From JBBRYB01 sp038238115 (lineage in GTDB: Bacteria > Actinomycetota > Actinomycetes > Propionibacteriales > Nocardioidaceae): a stretch of 43,876 nucleotides of DNA. Below the pieces are notes generated by a model, which worked only from the letters and a program-made list of their open reading frames with translations, was not told the origin of the DNA and made no database searches. The stretch covers positions 1 through 43,876 of the forward strand of contig JBBRYB010000028.1 in assembly GCA_038238115.1 (NCBI GenBank), in the 5' to 3' direction. How positions within the stretch are numbered: the first letter of the stretch is position 1; every line of letters starts with the position of its first letter. This document shows positions 9,571-17,828 of this stretch, one piece after another. Position numbers and translations under genes: made by a program.

Positions 9571-10733
9571 ATGGACTCGGTGGCATCCAACATCCAAGCG
9601 AATGATCTCGGTCGGCTGCCTTTTTGCGTGTGCTGGGAATCTTCGCATCCGGACGACGAGACGGTCTGCACTGGCGGGACCCTGGCCAAGTACGCGAGTG
9701 CTGGTGCCGAGGTGCGTGTGGTGTCGCTGACCAAGGGCGGAGCTGGCGAGATTAGGGATGCCAGCGTGGCGACCCGGGCAACGTTGAGGGAAGCTAGGGA
9801 AAGAGAGCTTGCCGCGGCAGGCAACGAGCTCGGACTCGCCGAGACCAAATGTCTTCCCTATCCGGACCAAGGGTTGGCCGATATCGAGAGCCGCGTCCTG
9901 GTTGAGCTCATATCCGCGATGCTTGGCGACTTCAATCCCGAGGTGGTTATCACGTTCGGACCGGGCGGATTTTCCGGTCATCCAGATCATGCAGCGGTAG
10001 GAGCAGCCGTCACCGCAGCCTGCTACGAGAGGCGATCCTTCGCACCGATCCGGCTCTTCCACTGCCACCGGCCGCAGAGCAGGCTGCTGCTGCGCGACCG
10101 CTTGGCCGCGTGGGTCGTCGAGATGACGACCCGCTTCAACGGCACGAAGGACTTCGTCCACGCCCTGTCGGTCTTCTCGCGTGAGACGACCGCGCTCGGA
10201 TATGCGGGCGACTTCGTCAATGTCGAATGGTTTCCCTCCGGAACCTACCTCGTCGAGCAGGGTGAGGCCGCCTCGACGATGTCCCTCATCCTGTCCGGTC
10301 ATGTCGAGATCCGGCGAGAGGACGAGGACGGTCACCTGAGAGTGGTCGACGAGTCGGGAGCGGGCAGTTCATCGGAGAAGAGGGTATTGCCTCGGGCTCG
10401 CCCCGCAACGCGAATGTCGTCGCCGTCGATGACGTCACGACCTTGACGTTCTCCGCCGCCGCGCCAATCGCCGTCGAGGGATCCGACGCGCAGGCTCAGC
10501 TCCGAACCAGATCGCTCCCGTCAGGGGATCGGATCGACGCCAGGGTGGACACCTGTATCGACGTCTCGGCCTTCGTCGGTCACAAGATTCGGGCTGTGGC
10601 CGCACATTGCTCGCAGTACCCAATTGATCCCACCTTGTTCCCCCAGCACGTCCTCCGAGAGATGTTCGGGGTCGAGTACTTCATCCAAGTTTTGCCGCAG
10701 CGAGTACTCCACACGTCGCTTCTCGAAGACTAG
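9571..10733 (+). pseudogene. PIG-L deacetylase fused to cNMP-binding domain, one frameshift
   Basis: Residues 20-200 are a PIG-L/LmbE-type N-acetylglucosaminyl deacetylase. The zinc motif is HPDDE (H26-E30), with a second conserved GFSGHPDH (134-140). From about residue 215 a cyclic-nucleotide-binding fold starts (FPSGTYLVEQGEAASTM, LSGHVEIRRED). Near 10365 the frame breaks: the next frame continues with FIGEEGIASGSPRNANVVAV, the expected phosphate-binding cassette, and runs to a stop at 10731-10733. Insertion of one base restores a single protein of about 387 residues. The start ATG 9571 has AGGAG upstream. PIG-L enzymes act on GlcNAc-linked substrates such as mycothiol precursors or conjugates. 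Either this is a recent pseudogene or there is a base-call error. Confidence 0.75.
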
Positions 10734-10765
10734 CGAGCGAGGTCGCGACGCTGTGCCATAGCGCG

Positions 10766-11716
10766 CTAGAACTCCGCTGCCAGGTCGTCGAACAACACAG
10801 TGGAGAAGTACCGCTCCATACGGTCCGGCAGTATCGTGCCGATGTGGTGGCCGTGGCCGAGGCGGGCGGCGAGCCTCCGGGCTGCGGCAATGTTGAGCCC
10901 GCTCGACGGGCCGATGGCCAAGCCGCGCCGAGCGAACTCGCGTGCGGTGCCATGGCCTCGGGCTCCGGCACCCTCACGGGATCGTCGAGCCCACGGCCTC
11001 GGGTCGAGGAGTCGGCTCATGCCCTCGACGATCCCCGATATTCCGCCAACAACCTCTGGGTCGCCCTCGGCTGTGAACCTGGCAGCCGGCATCGCTTGGG
11101 CGATCATCGTGTCGTGGCAGCGATCGCGCAGGGCCCGTGCTACCCCCATCAGCGTGCCGCCGGTGCCGACACCAGCGACGAAGCCGTCAAAGCCGAACCC
11201 CGACCTGTTTGAGGAGTTGGGGCCCCGTCGAGTGCTCGTGGGCGAGCAGGTTGCGCGGATTCTCGAATTGCCGAACCGCGAACACGTCCGTTCTCGTGTC
11301 CGAATCGCGCAGCAAGGCATTGATCGCTCCGTGCATGCCCAGCTCAGCCGGAGTGAGAACTACCTCCCCGCCGAGCCGGCGGATCATGAGAACCCGCTCG
11401 CCACTGACCGTCTTTCGGCATGTAAGCCCGACAGCGAACGCCGACGGTGGCGCAGACCATGCTGAGCGCGATGAGGTCGACCCGCTCGACGCCTCCACCA
11501 CGACGGTGGTGGCGGACACCTCCCCAGATGCCATTGCGTGGGCGACAACACTCGTCGCCATCCGATCCTTAGTGCACCCGCTGGGCAGGAGGTACTCGAG
11601 CTTCAACCAGAGTGGCCACCAGTCCGCTCGTCCTCGAACGGAACAGTGGGAGTCTCGAGCGGAAGCTGCAACAGCCACAACGCTCGCTCGAGGGAGCTCG
11701 ATACATCCTGACTCAT
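10766..11716 (-). pseudogene. Cysteine-synthase-like PLP enzyme, multiply frameshifted
   Basis: Pieces in different minus-strand frames together resemble a complete fold-type II PLP enzyme of the cysteine synthase/cystathionine beta-synthase family. They are an N-terminus from ATG 11716 (MSQDVSSSL), the PLP-lysine region LLPSGCTKDRMA, the SSGSTS loop, GVGTGGTLMGVARALRD (the phosphate-binding glycine loop), and a C-terminal GPSSGLNIAAARRLAARLG. At least three shifts separate them (near 11608, within 11400-11500 and near 11190). It lies tail-to-tail with the PIG-L gene. It cannot make a working enzyme as read. Confidence 0.7.
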
Positions 11717-12004
11717 AGCCACCTGTCGGCCAACGACCTGACCCTCGTCGCGTGTGCAGTGGAGGATCCTCTGCCGCGAGCATCCACTGCCACCCGCCCT
11801 ACCCACAACCATTCTGACCCCTCGACGCGCCAGCATGCACCAGAGGTCCACCACTGGCGCTCAACCACCGTGACCAGCGGGGGCTCAGAGCTCGGCCAGC
11901 GCGAGTGCGGCCTTGTCGAGTTGCAGCGTTAGCATACGACCCCAGCTTCCTGCTATGGCGACCTACGACGGTTCGCGCCGATCTCAGCGACGCTCACGGA
12001 GAAC

Positions 12005-12512
12005 ATGGTGGATGTAGAGCCGTTGACAGCGATTCGATCGGTCCGCCCATTTCGACTCGTGGTCGACGAGGACCTTGAGCAGCTCGATGAAGAGATCGCA
12101 ATGAGCGACGCGGCGGCCGGCTCCATACTGTTCGAGGAGGGCGACGCAGCAGACGGGGTCGCGTGCATCATCGAGGAAACGGTCGAGATCCTGATGCGGC
12201 GCCGTGCCTTGGTGACGCTCGCACCCGGAGCGGTCGTAGGGGAGCTCTCGCTATTCATGCCGTCCGCCTCGCGCACCGCTACGGCCAGGGCGCCCTCGGC
12301 TGTAGGCATGATCACGTGGCGCGCGCACGACGTCCAGGGCCGCCTCGCCCGCCACGAACGCCTGGCCACCGCGATCGTGGCCGATCTCGCCTTACGTGCT
12401 CGCGGAACGGCTCGACCGGCACACACGGGATGTCGTCTCCCTGCTCGACACCGCAGGCACCCGCCTACCGGTGTCGGAGCTGGAGCGTCTACGCGGCCGC
12501 GTCCTGCAGTAG
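12005..12512 (+). pseudogene. Small cNMP-binding domain protein with a late frameshift
   Basis: A stand-alone cyclic-nucleotide-binding domain. DAAAGSILFEEGDAADG is the first glycine loop, and VVGELSLFMPSASRTATARA is the phosphate-binding cassette with the Glu and Arg that contact the cyclic phosphate. There is no DNA-binding domain. Near 12393 the frame shifts; the neighbouring frame continues as VLAERLDRHTRDVVSLLD and ends at the stop 12510-12512, giving about 169 residues when joined. ATG 12005 has GGAG a few bases upstream. It sits just before the cyclase-like DUF2652 gene, which suggests a sensor/producer pair. Confidence 0.65.
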
Positions 12513-12611
12513 CCGGCCGCTGGGATGCAGACGGCAACCGCACGAGCTGCGGGCACCCATGTCACCATCGAGGGCTGCCACCCCGGCAGCCGGGCCTGCT
12601 AGTGTCGACGA

Positions 12612-13322
12612 ATGTCGACGCGGCGAGCGGTGCTGATAATCGCAGACATCGGCGGGTACACCGAGTACATGCAGTTCCACCGCAGCGTTCTCGGGCATGC
12701 GGAGGCCGCCACGACTCGCATGCTCGCCAAGGTCGTCGGCGCCGCGCGGGGTTTTGATCTGATCGAGATCGAGGGCGACGCGGCCTTCCTCTCGCGCGGC
12801 GCGGAAGGGCTAGACAGCCCCGGCACACTTGACGCTGTCACCAGTGCGGCTATCGCCATGCACGGCGCCTTTCACCGAGAGCGTCAGCTTGTCCAGCTCA
12901 ACATGTGTCCGTGCGGCAGTTGCAAGCAGACCAGCGACTTGAAGCTCAAATTCGTCGCGCACGTCGGGGAGGTCGCCACCCAGTCAATCAAGCGTCGCAA
13001 GAAACTGGTCGGCCTGGACGTCATCCACGTCCACCGCATGCTCAAGAACTCGCTCGACGTGCCGGAGTACCTCCTTGTCACTGACGAGCTCTTCCGCCAC
13101 AGTGAGACCGCCTCCTCCGAGTTGGCGATGCAGGAGCTCGACCTCGACCTCGAGGGAATCGGACAGGTGCGGACGCACTTCGTAAACGTCGGTGACCTGG
13201 CCGTGCCGCCTTCTTATCCCTCGTGGCCCCGGCGCATAGGCGGTACGTTCGCCATGGTCGGCCGAGGCATTCCCTACGCCATCGGCCGGCGGCGCCCACC
13301 GGCGTTGGCTTCAGCCGGCTGA
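12612..13322 (+). CDS. DUF2652 protein, nucleotide-cyclase-like
   Basis: An intact protein of 236 residues with the features of DUF2652: ADIGGYTEYMQFHRS at 11-25, LIEIEGDAAFLS at 49-60, a CPCGSC cysteine cluster near 99-104, LKFVAHVGEV, and GLDVIHVHRMLKNSL. The ADIGGYTEYM and EGDAAFL segments resemble the two metal-binding strands of class III nucleotide cyclases, to which this family is distantly related. Catalysis has not, to my knowledge, been shown for the family. The ATG at 12612 has no clear ribosome-binding site. A TAGTGT a few bases upstream could be a -10 box of a leaderless transcript. It is the only unbroken gene between 9.5 and 14 kb. Confidence 0.75.
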   Translation: MSTRRAVLIIADIGGYTEYMQFHRSVLGHAEAATTRMLAKVVGAARGFDLIEIEGDAAFLSRGAEGLDSPGTLDAVTSAAIAMHGAFHRERQLVQLNMCPCGSCKQTSDLKLKFVAHVGEVATQSIKRRKKLVGLDVIHVHRMLKNSLDVPEYLLVTDELFRHSETASSELAMQELDLDLEGIGQVRTHFVNVGDLAVPPSYPSWPRRIGGTFAMVGRGIPYAIGRRRPPALASAG

Positions 13323-13359
13323 GCCCACAGCCTTCCCAGCAAGTGGCGCGCCGCCGTCG

Positions 13360-13497
13360 TTAGTGGTGGCAGTCGGGTGCGCCGCGACGCGGGACGGAGA
13401 TCCGGTCGACGGGCCCCATGGCCCACGGGTAGCGCTCACCGGGTACCATGCTCAGCCCCACGAAGTACGCCACTCGATGGCTCAACGGGATAATGTA
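13360..13497 (-). pseudogene. Possible C-terminal gene remnant, unrecognised
   Basis: The minus strand reads RYIIPLSHRVAYFVGLS followed by MVPGERYPWAMGPVDRI and stops at 13360. The residue pattern looks protein-like, but I cannot name a family. It has no start and runs into the IS6 fragment on the other strand. Confidence 0.25.
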
Positions 13498-13519
13498 CCG
13501 CTGAGCGTGGTTACCCGAG

Positions 13520-13690
13520 GTTACGCCTTCCATCAAACCTGCGCCGTGGCCACTACGAGCTGGCCGTCGATACCCGCAGCTTCCGGTTTGCCACCGCATT
13601 CGACGAGCTCAGGCACGCGATCTGACCAGCCAGCGGCCGGGGCAGCATCCCGCGCGGCATGCTCCCAAGCTCGAACAACGCAACAGGGCC
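13520..13690 (+). mobile_element. IS6-family right-end fragment
   Basis: With one base restored, the plus strand reads GYAFHQNLRRGHYELAVDTR and ends FATAFDELRHAI before TGA at about 13622. This is the C-terminus of an IS6 transposase distinct from the two copies further left. About 50 bases on, GCAACAGGGCC (13677-13687) matches the IS6 end repeat. The rest of the element is missing. Confidence 0.65.
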
Positions 13691-13729
13691 CCCGCCGAGT
13701 CCATGAGCGACGGGGCGCACGCGGCATCT

Positions 13730-13790
13730 TGAATCCACTCAGGCAGGGCATGTTCTCACCGGCCAACACGCCCAAAGGGAGAGTGCAAAC
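13730..13790. repeat. Imperfect 60-bp repeat, copy A
   Basis: About three quarters of the bases match 15802-15861 in the same orientation, with a shared CCAACACGC core flanked by TTCTC and AGGGAG blocks. Read on the minus strand both give a related short peptide (VLAGEN and VLAGEK). It looks like a fragment of one kind of mobile element present twice. Confidence 0.5.
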
Positions 13791-14286
13791 CCAACAGGCC
13801 TTTGTCCCCCGTGGTGGGCTTCCCCTACATTCTTCGAGCCTCCACCCGAAGTCGCTCACGACGAGCCGCACGCACGAGCGGGATCGACTCCCTTCCCCGT
13901 CTAGTGCGTGTCCTCCCAGCTGACCGGGATTTCCGGGGGAGTGGAGGCCCCGCCTGACGCCCCCAGCCTTCACGCCAACGGCCGTGACAGCGCACATGAG
14001 GGGCTCTTCGCGGGGTCGCGCACGGCCATCCCAGCACGATACGTCCGCAGCGTACGGGAGCCCGCCTGGAGAGCGACGAGACCCTGGCGGTGGTCTCGCA
14101 CGCCCTGAAGTGGTCACTGCCGTACGACACGTCGCTGATCGTGGTCCCGGTGCACCAGACACCCAGGTCGCGAGGCATGGCCCCCGGCACCACTTCCTGG
14201 CTGCGTGAGCGGACCCGCCTGTCTAGCGGGCCTCGTCCCCGACGCCGTCGGGCGCGGACTCTGCCAGATCGGGGAGCACCGACCGG
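13791..14286. other. Gap with possible gene remnant
   Basis: No intact gene. From about 14070 to 14210 the plus strand has a frame with very high third-position GC reading ESDETLAVVSHALKW and then DTSLIVVPVHQTPR. This may be the remains of a real gene, but I do not recognise it and it has no clear start or stop context. Confidence 0.25.
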
Positions 14287-15462
14287 TCAGACCTTGCCGC
14301 GCAGGATGCGCTTGAAGTAGGTCACGGGGAGGGCGTAGCGGTCCGCCCACCACGTGGCCCGCCGGGGTCGGACGAGGTCGGGGAAGGGCACCGTCGGTGC
14401 CGGCCGGCCGTCGCGGTCCACCTCGACGAGCATGAGCCGGTGTCGAGCGACCGTGATCGGCATGACGGTGTAGCCGTCGTAGTGCTCGAAGGGAGCCGTG
14501 TCGGCGGCAGCGATGTTGTGGGCCAGGACCGCGACCTGCTTGCGGAGCGCACCGCCCGAGGGCTTGATGCCGAGGTCAGCGACGTCGCCCAGCGACCAGA
14601 CCGCGTGATGCCGCCGGTGGCGCAGCGTGAACGGGTCGACGTCCACCAAGCCGGCCTCCGTCGCGCCGGCCAGATCGCTCTCGGCGATCCAGCGAGGCGC
14701 CCGGTAGTGCGGGACGACATGGGCATAGGAGAGGTCGTCCAGCTCGTGGTCGCCCTCGGGAGTCGTCACCCTGATCCGTCGTGCGTCGAGGTCGGTCACC
14801 CGGGCGTCTCGCAGCACCTGCACGCCATACGACGCCAGCGTCTGCTCGAGCAGCCGGTCGGCCTTCGGCACTCCGAGGGGTGACGGACGCGGGAGGACCA
14901 GGTGCACGTCGAGGTCCTGCAGCACTCCGGTACGCCGCCACTGGTCGCACGCCATGAAGAGCGGCTTGAGGGCGGTCGCGCCGCAGGGAGCCGGCTCGGG
15001 CGGCATCGTGAAGACCACGCGGCCTCCGGCGAGGTCCCGCAGCGCGGGCCACACCCGCGGGGCGCTCTCGACGACAAAGGTCGACCCGGCCCAGCCGGCC
15101 GCGTAGGACTCCGCCAGTCCGGGGGTGGCGTCCCAGTCCTCCTCGACGCCGGGGCAGAGGACCAGCGTGGTGCAGCCGATCCGCCGGCCGTCCCGCGTCA
15201 GCACGCTCGGGCCCTCGGCATCGACCGCCACCACCTGGTCCTGGATCCACGTGCACTCGTCCGGCATCACCGTGGCGGCAGGCCGCTCCAGCGAGGCCAT
15301 CGTCGCCTCGCCGGCTCCGACGTAGTTGAGCAGTGGGCGGTAGCGGTGGACGGACTCGGTTTCCACCACGGCGACGTCCTGTGCGCCGTCGCGGAGCAGC
15401 CGAGCGGCCAACGAGATCCCGGCGTTGCCGCCCCCGACGATCAACACCTCGTGATGCTCCAT
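14287..15462 (-). CDS. Sulfide:quinone-oxidoreductase-like flavoprotein
   Basis: An intact FAD-dependent oxidoreductase of 391 residues. The N-terminus has the dinucleotide-binding fold (EVLIVGGGNAGISLAARLL), and VLCPGVEEDWDATPGL is the second conserved stretch. FTMPPEPAPCGATALKPLFM with ACDQWR matches the cysteine-containing loop of the SQR family (KCAGAPQK in the classical enzymes). WSLGDVADL is the C-terminal FAD-contact motif. By family, it would oxidise sulfide or a related thiol and pass electrons to quinone at the membrane; the substrate is inferred only. ATG 15462 has GGAGGA just upstream and fits the fold, so the longer frame to 15735 is not used. The gene stands alone among remnants. 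Confidence 0.75.
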   Translation of the reverse strand: MEHHEVLIVGGGNAGISLAARLLRDGAQDVAVVETESVHRYRPLLNYVGAGEATMASLERPAATVMPDECTWIQDQVVAVDAEGPSVLTRDGRRIGCTTLVLCPGVEEDWDATPGLAESYAAGWAGSTFVVESAPRVWPALRDLAGGRVVFTMPPEPAPCGATALKPLFMACDQWRRTGVLQDLDVHLVLPRPSPLGVPKADRLLEQTLASYGVQVLRDARVTDLDARRIRVTTPEGDHELDDLSYAHVVPHYRAPRWIAESDLAGATEAGLVDVDPFTLRHRRHHAVWSLGDVADLGIKPSGGALRKQVAVLAHNIAAADTAPFEHYDGYTVMPITVARHRLMLVEVDRDGRPAPTVPFPDLVRPRRATWWADRYALPVTYFKRILRGKV

Positions 15463-15519
15463 GCGGTCCTCCGTGTCGTCGCCGGCTCCTCCCTCGAACC
15501 TAGCGGCGAGCCTCAACGC

Positions 15520-15735
15520 GCGCTCAGAGGGCGCGCGCCCAGGCTCGCTCCCTTGAGGCGCGCGCCGCGATGCCGCCGCCGTAGGGCTCGGGGTCGACGT
15601 ACATCTTCGAGAGCAGGATGTGCGGGAGTCGGCGAGGTAGCGCTCGAGGGCCGGCACTATGAGGGGCGCTGCCCATAAGACAACCGGGACGCCCATTCCG
15701 CCGCCCATGACAGTCAAGACCTGAAGCACCCGCAC
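15520..15735 (-). pseudogene. Membrane-protein remnant
   Basis: One minus frame reads VMGGGMGVPVVLWAAPLIV with PALERYLADS; another continues PHILLSKMYVDPEPYGGGIA. Together they look like the hydrophobic C-terminal end of a membrane protein broken by a frameshift near 15615. Family unknown. It lies just upstream of the SQR-like gene. Confidence 0.35.
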
Positions 15736-15801
15736 GCTCGAAGCTGGCTACGATCCTGTCCCTGCGCAGAACGGCATGTGGGCACCTCGGTGGGCAGAAG
15801 C

Positions 15802-15861
15802 TGAATGCACTCAACGTGGAGATCTTCTCGCCCGCCAACACGCAATAGGGAGCGTGCAAAG
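15802..15861. repeat. Imperfect 60-bp repeat, copy B
   Basis: Partner of 13730-13790, same orientation, sharing the CCAACACGC core. It lies just downstream, in the transcription sense, of the ISL3 transposase fragment, so it may belong to the same element type. Confidence 0.5.
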
Positions 15862-16100
15862 CATAGGCCGCTGAGGTTGGCTCGGCGAAGCCGGTAGTTG
15901 GCGAAGTTGCGGAAGCCGAAGCCGACTCTCTTGATCCGCTTGATGAGCAGTTCACCGCTTCGTGGGCCGTTGGAGACTCCACCGGTGCTGAAGTAGGCGG
16001 CCAGCAGCTGAGTCTCCGAGACGGAGAAGGTCCGGCCGAGGCGCGTCTGCAGACCGCGGGGAGGGGAGACGTGGAGGAACCGAAACGGATAGGACTGCCC
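15862..16100 (-). pseudogene. ISL3-family transposase, C-terminal fragment
   Basis: The minus strand contains the end of an ISL3-type DDE transposase: STGGVSNGPRSGELLIKRIK, whose final part lies near the catalytic Glu region, then RVGFGFRNFANYRLR, the classic C-terminal signature. Upstream of about 16100 the frame loses similarity. No intact ends were found. Confidence 0.65.
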
Positions 16101-16242
16101 ATGTCGCCTCACTTGGGAAGCTCGGGATCGTGCGTATGAGCTCGAAATGGTGATGACTGTCAAGGCGCAGTTAGTGGGGGCGCGCTCCGCGTCTGCCGGC
16201 TCCAACACCTGACGAGTACCGTGACCTCGTATGGCGGATTCT

Positions 16243-17046
16243 TTATCGTGCATTGTCGGCTACCGCCTGCAGGACTGACTTCACCTGGAACGTCGTCAAG
16301 TCGGGATGCTTGGACAGCATCAGCGCCACCAGGCCCGCGACGTGGGGGGTGGCGAAGCTGTTGCCGGTGGCGACGATCGAGCCGCCGTCTTGCCAGGCGA
16401 CGTCGACGTCGACGCCGCATGCGCCGTACTCCACCGGGGGGCGCGGGTTGTAGGCAATCGCATAGGGATCGGTTCCTGGCCGGGCGGCGACCGACACCAC
16501 TGAGGAGTACTGCGATGGGTAGGTAGGCCCGGGCACGTTGTTGGCCGCGCATACCAGCACGACGTTCTTGAAGTAGGCCTCGTCGGCGATCTCGTGCATC
16601 GGGGCGAACCACTGATCGCTCTTCGTGCTCAGACTCATGTTGACGACCTGCATGCCGGCGTCCAGTGCCCAGCGGATACCTGCGAAGAATACGCTGCCCT
16701 TGCCTCGCAGGTTGGCCCCGAGCACCCGGACGCTGTAGATCTCCGCCTCGGGTGCCAGCATCCTGATGATCGCCGCGCAGGCGGTTCCGTGTCCCACCAG
16801 ATCCTCGTGCGGGCCTTCAACGAGCTTGGTCGCTCCGTCCGCACCGGGTTCGACGGAAACCGCTCCGGCCAAACCGCCGACTCGTGGGTGGTCGCCGTCC
16901 ACGCCGCTGTCGATGACGGCGACCTTGACGCCAAGGCCCGTCGCGCCTTGCCAGGCCCACTCGCGGGGCGGCCGGGGAAGCGGTAGCGCGGCGACTGGTG
17001 CCAGGCGGTCGGGGTCGAACGAGCCGGACCAGGCGAGTCGGGTCAC
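16243..17046 (-). CDS. Cytosolic subtilisin-like serine protease (S8)
   Basis: 267 residues with the complete subtilase triad: Asp46 in VAVIDSGVDGDHP, His86 in GHGTACA and Ser230 in GNSFATPHVAGLVA. The oxyanion Asn lies in the VLVCAANN region. There is no signal peptide and no I9 propeptide, so it should act inside the cell. The GTG start overlaps the stop of the GAF gene by four bases (GTGA), indicating translational coupling. In peptide natural-product clusters, S8 enzymes often remove leader peptides. Here the nearest candidate substrate is the repeat peptide at 21293-21517, which is inference. The gene is intact and its catalytic residues are normal. Confidence 0.85.
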   Translation of the reverse strand: MTRLAWSGSFDPDRLAPVAALPLPRPPREWAWQGATGLGVKVAVIDSGVDGDHPRVGGLAGAVSVEPGADGATKLVEGPHEDLVGHGTACAAIIRMLAPEAEIYSVRVLGANLRGKGSVFFAGIRWALDAGMQVVNMSLSTKSDQWFAPMHEIADEAYFKNVVLVCAANNVPGPTYPSQYSSVVSVAARPGTDPYAIAYNPRPPVEYGACGVDVDVAWQDGGSIVATGNSFATPHVAGLVALMLSKHPDLTTFQVKSVLQAVADNAR

Positions 17047-17798
17047 CGGCGGGTCCGGGCGAACGCGGCGACTTCTTCGAGGACGCGCTGGGCCAGCTGC
17101 GCGGCCTCAGGTCCGAGGGTGGCGAGCTCCTGGAAGGTGCTCGCCAGCGCCGCAAGTCCTCCATCTCCTTCAGGCTGCGCGAGCTCGCGCAGCACGGCTG
17201 CGAACGACCCCTCGTCCACAGCGCCGACCGTGGCCTTCAGCAGCGCGGCTCCGAGCCCGTCGTACACCTGCGCGAGCCGCACGATGGAGGAGACCTGGTC
17301 GCCCACGGTTCCGAGCACGTCGAGGAGCCGGCCAGTGTCGTCGGAGCCGGCCTCGGGGTCGAGCACCTCGATGACTCCCAGCACGGCCCCTTGGTCGTCA
17401 ACGAGTGGGACCGCGAGGATGCTGTCCGGGACGTAGTCGGTGGCCTCGGCGACGTCGCGGGCGAAGCGGGTGTCGGCGTGCACGTCACCGACCGCGATCC
17501 CTTGACCGGACATCACCACCCATCCGGCGATGCCTCGACTGACCGGCAGCGTCATGTCGATGATCGCTCCAGCGCCGACGCCGTCGGCCGCGACGAACCT
17601 CAGACGTGCCCCGTCAGGTTCGACCAGAGCGACCGAGCACGCAGCGGCCTCGAGCAGTTGGCGCACACTTCTGGCGGCCCGAGTGAGCTCGGTTAACAGC
17701 AACGTTGGTCTGGCTGCCTGGCCGGTCAGGTTGCCGATTCGGACCAGCATCGCCGCCAGCTCTGGGGTGGGTGTCGTCATGGCTTCAGTCTGACTCAT
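17043..17798 (-). CDS. GAF-domain sensory protein
   Basis: 251 residues. Residues about 40-185 form a GAF domain: SVALVEPDGARLRFVAADG, then LPVSRGIAGWVVMSGQGIAV, then ILAVPLVDDQGAVLGVIEVL. GAF domains bind small molecules, including cyclic nucleotides, or redox cofactors. The C-terminal 65 residues are helical with no kinase, cyclase or HTH output domain, so it probably acts through a partner. It is translationally coupled to the S8 protease downstream. Its start lies only 30 bp from the divergent Crp gene. An internal ATG at 17780 is an alternative start. Confidence 0.8.
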   Translation of the reverse strand: MSQTEAMTTPTPELAAMLVRIGNLTGQAARPTLLLTELTRAARSVRQLLEAAACSVALVEPDGARLRFVAADGVGAGAIIDMTLPVSRGIAGWVVMSGQGIAVGDVHADTRFARDVAEATDYVPDSILAVPLVDDQGAVLGVIEVLDPEAGSDDTGRLLDVLGTVGDQVSSIVRLAQVYDGLGAALLKATVGAVDEGSFAAVLRELAQPEGDGGLAALASTFQELATLGPEAAQLAQRVLEEVAAFARTRR

Positions 17799-17828
17799 CT
17801 GTGGCCCGGTTGTGGTTCACTGTCCTGC

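Noticed and set aside
9396..9848. Minus-strand frame containing a CSYCGQ zinc-ribbon-like motif
   Set aside because: It overlaps the well-supported PIG-L start on the other strand, has no ribosome-binding site, and a single CxxC is not enough evidence.
17799..17828. A classical Crp palindrome in the divergent promoter
   Set aside because: I looked for TGTGA-N6-TCACA and close variants and saw only single half sites.
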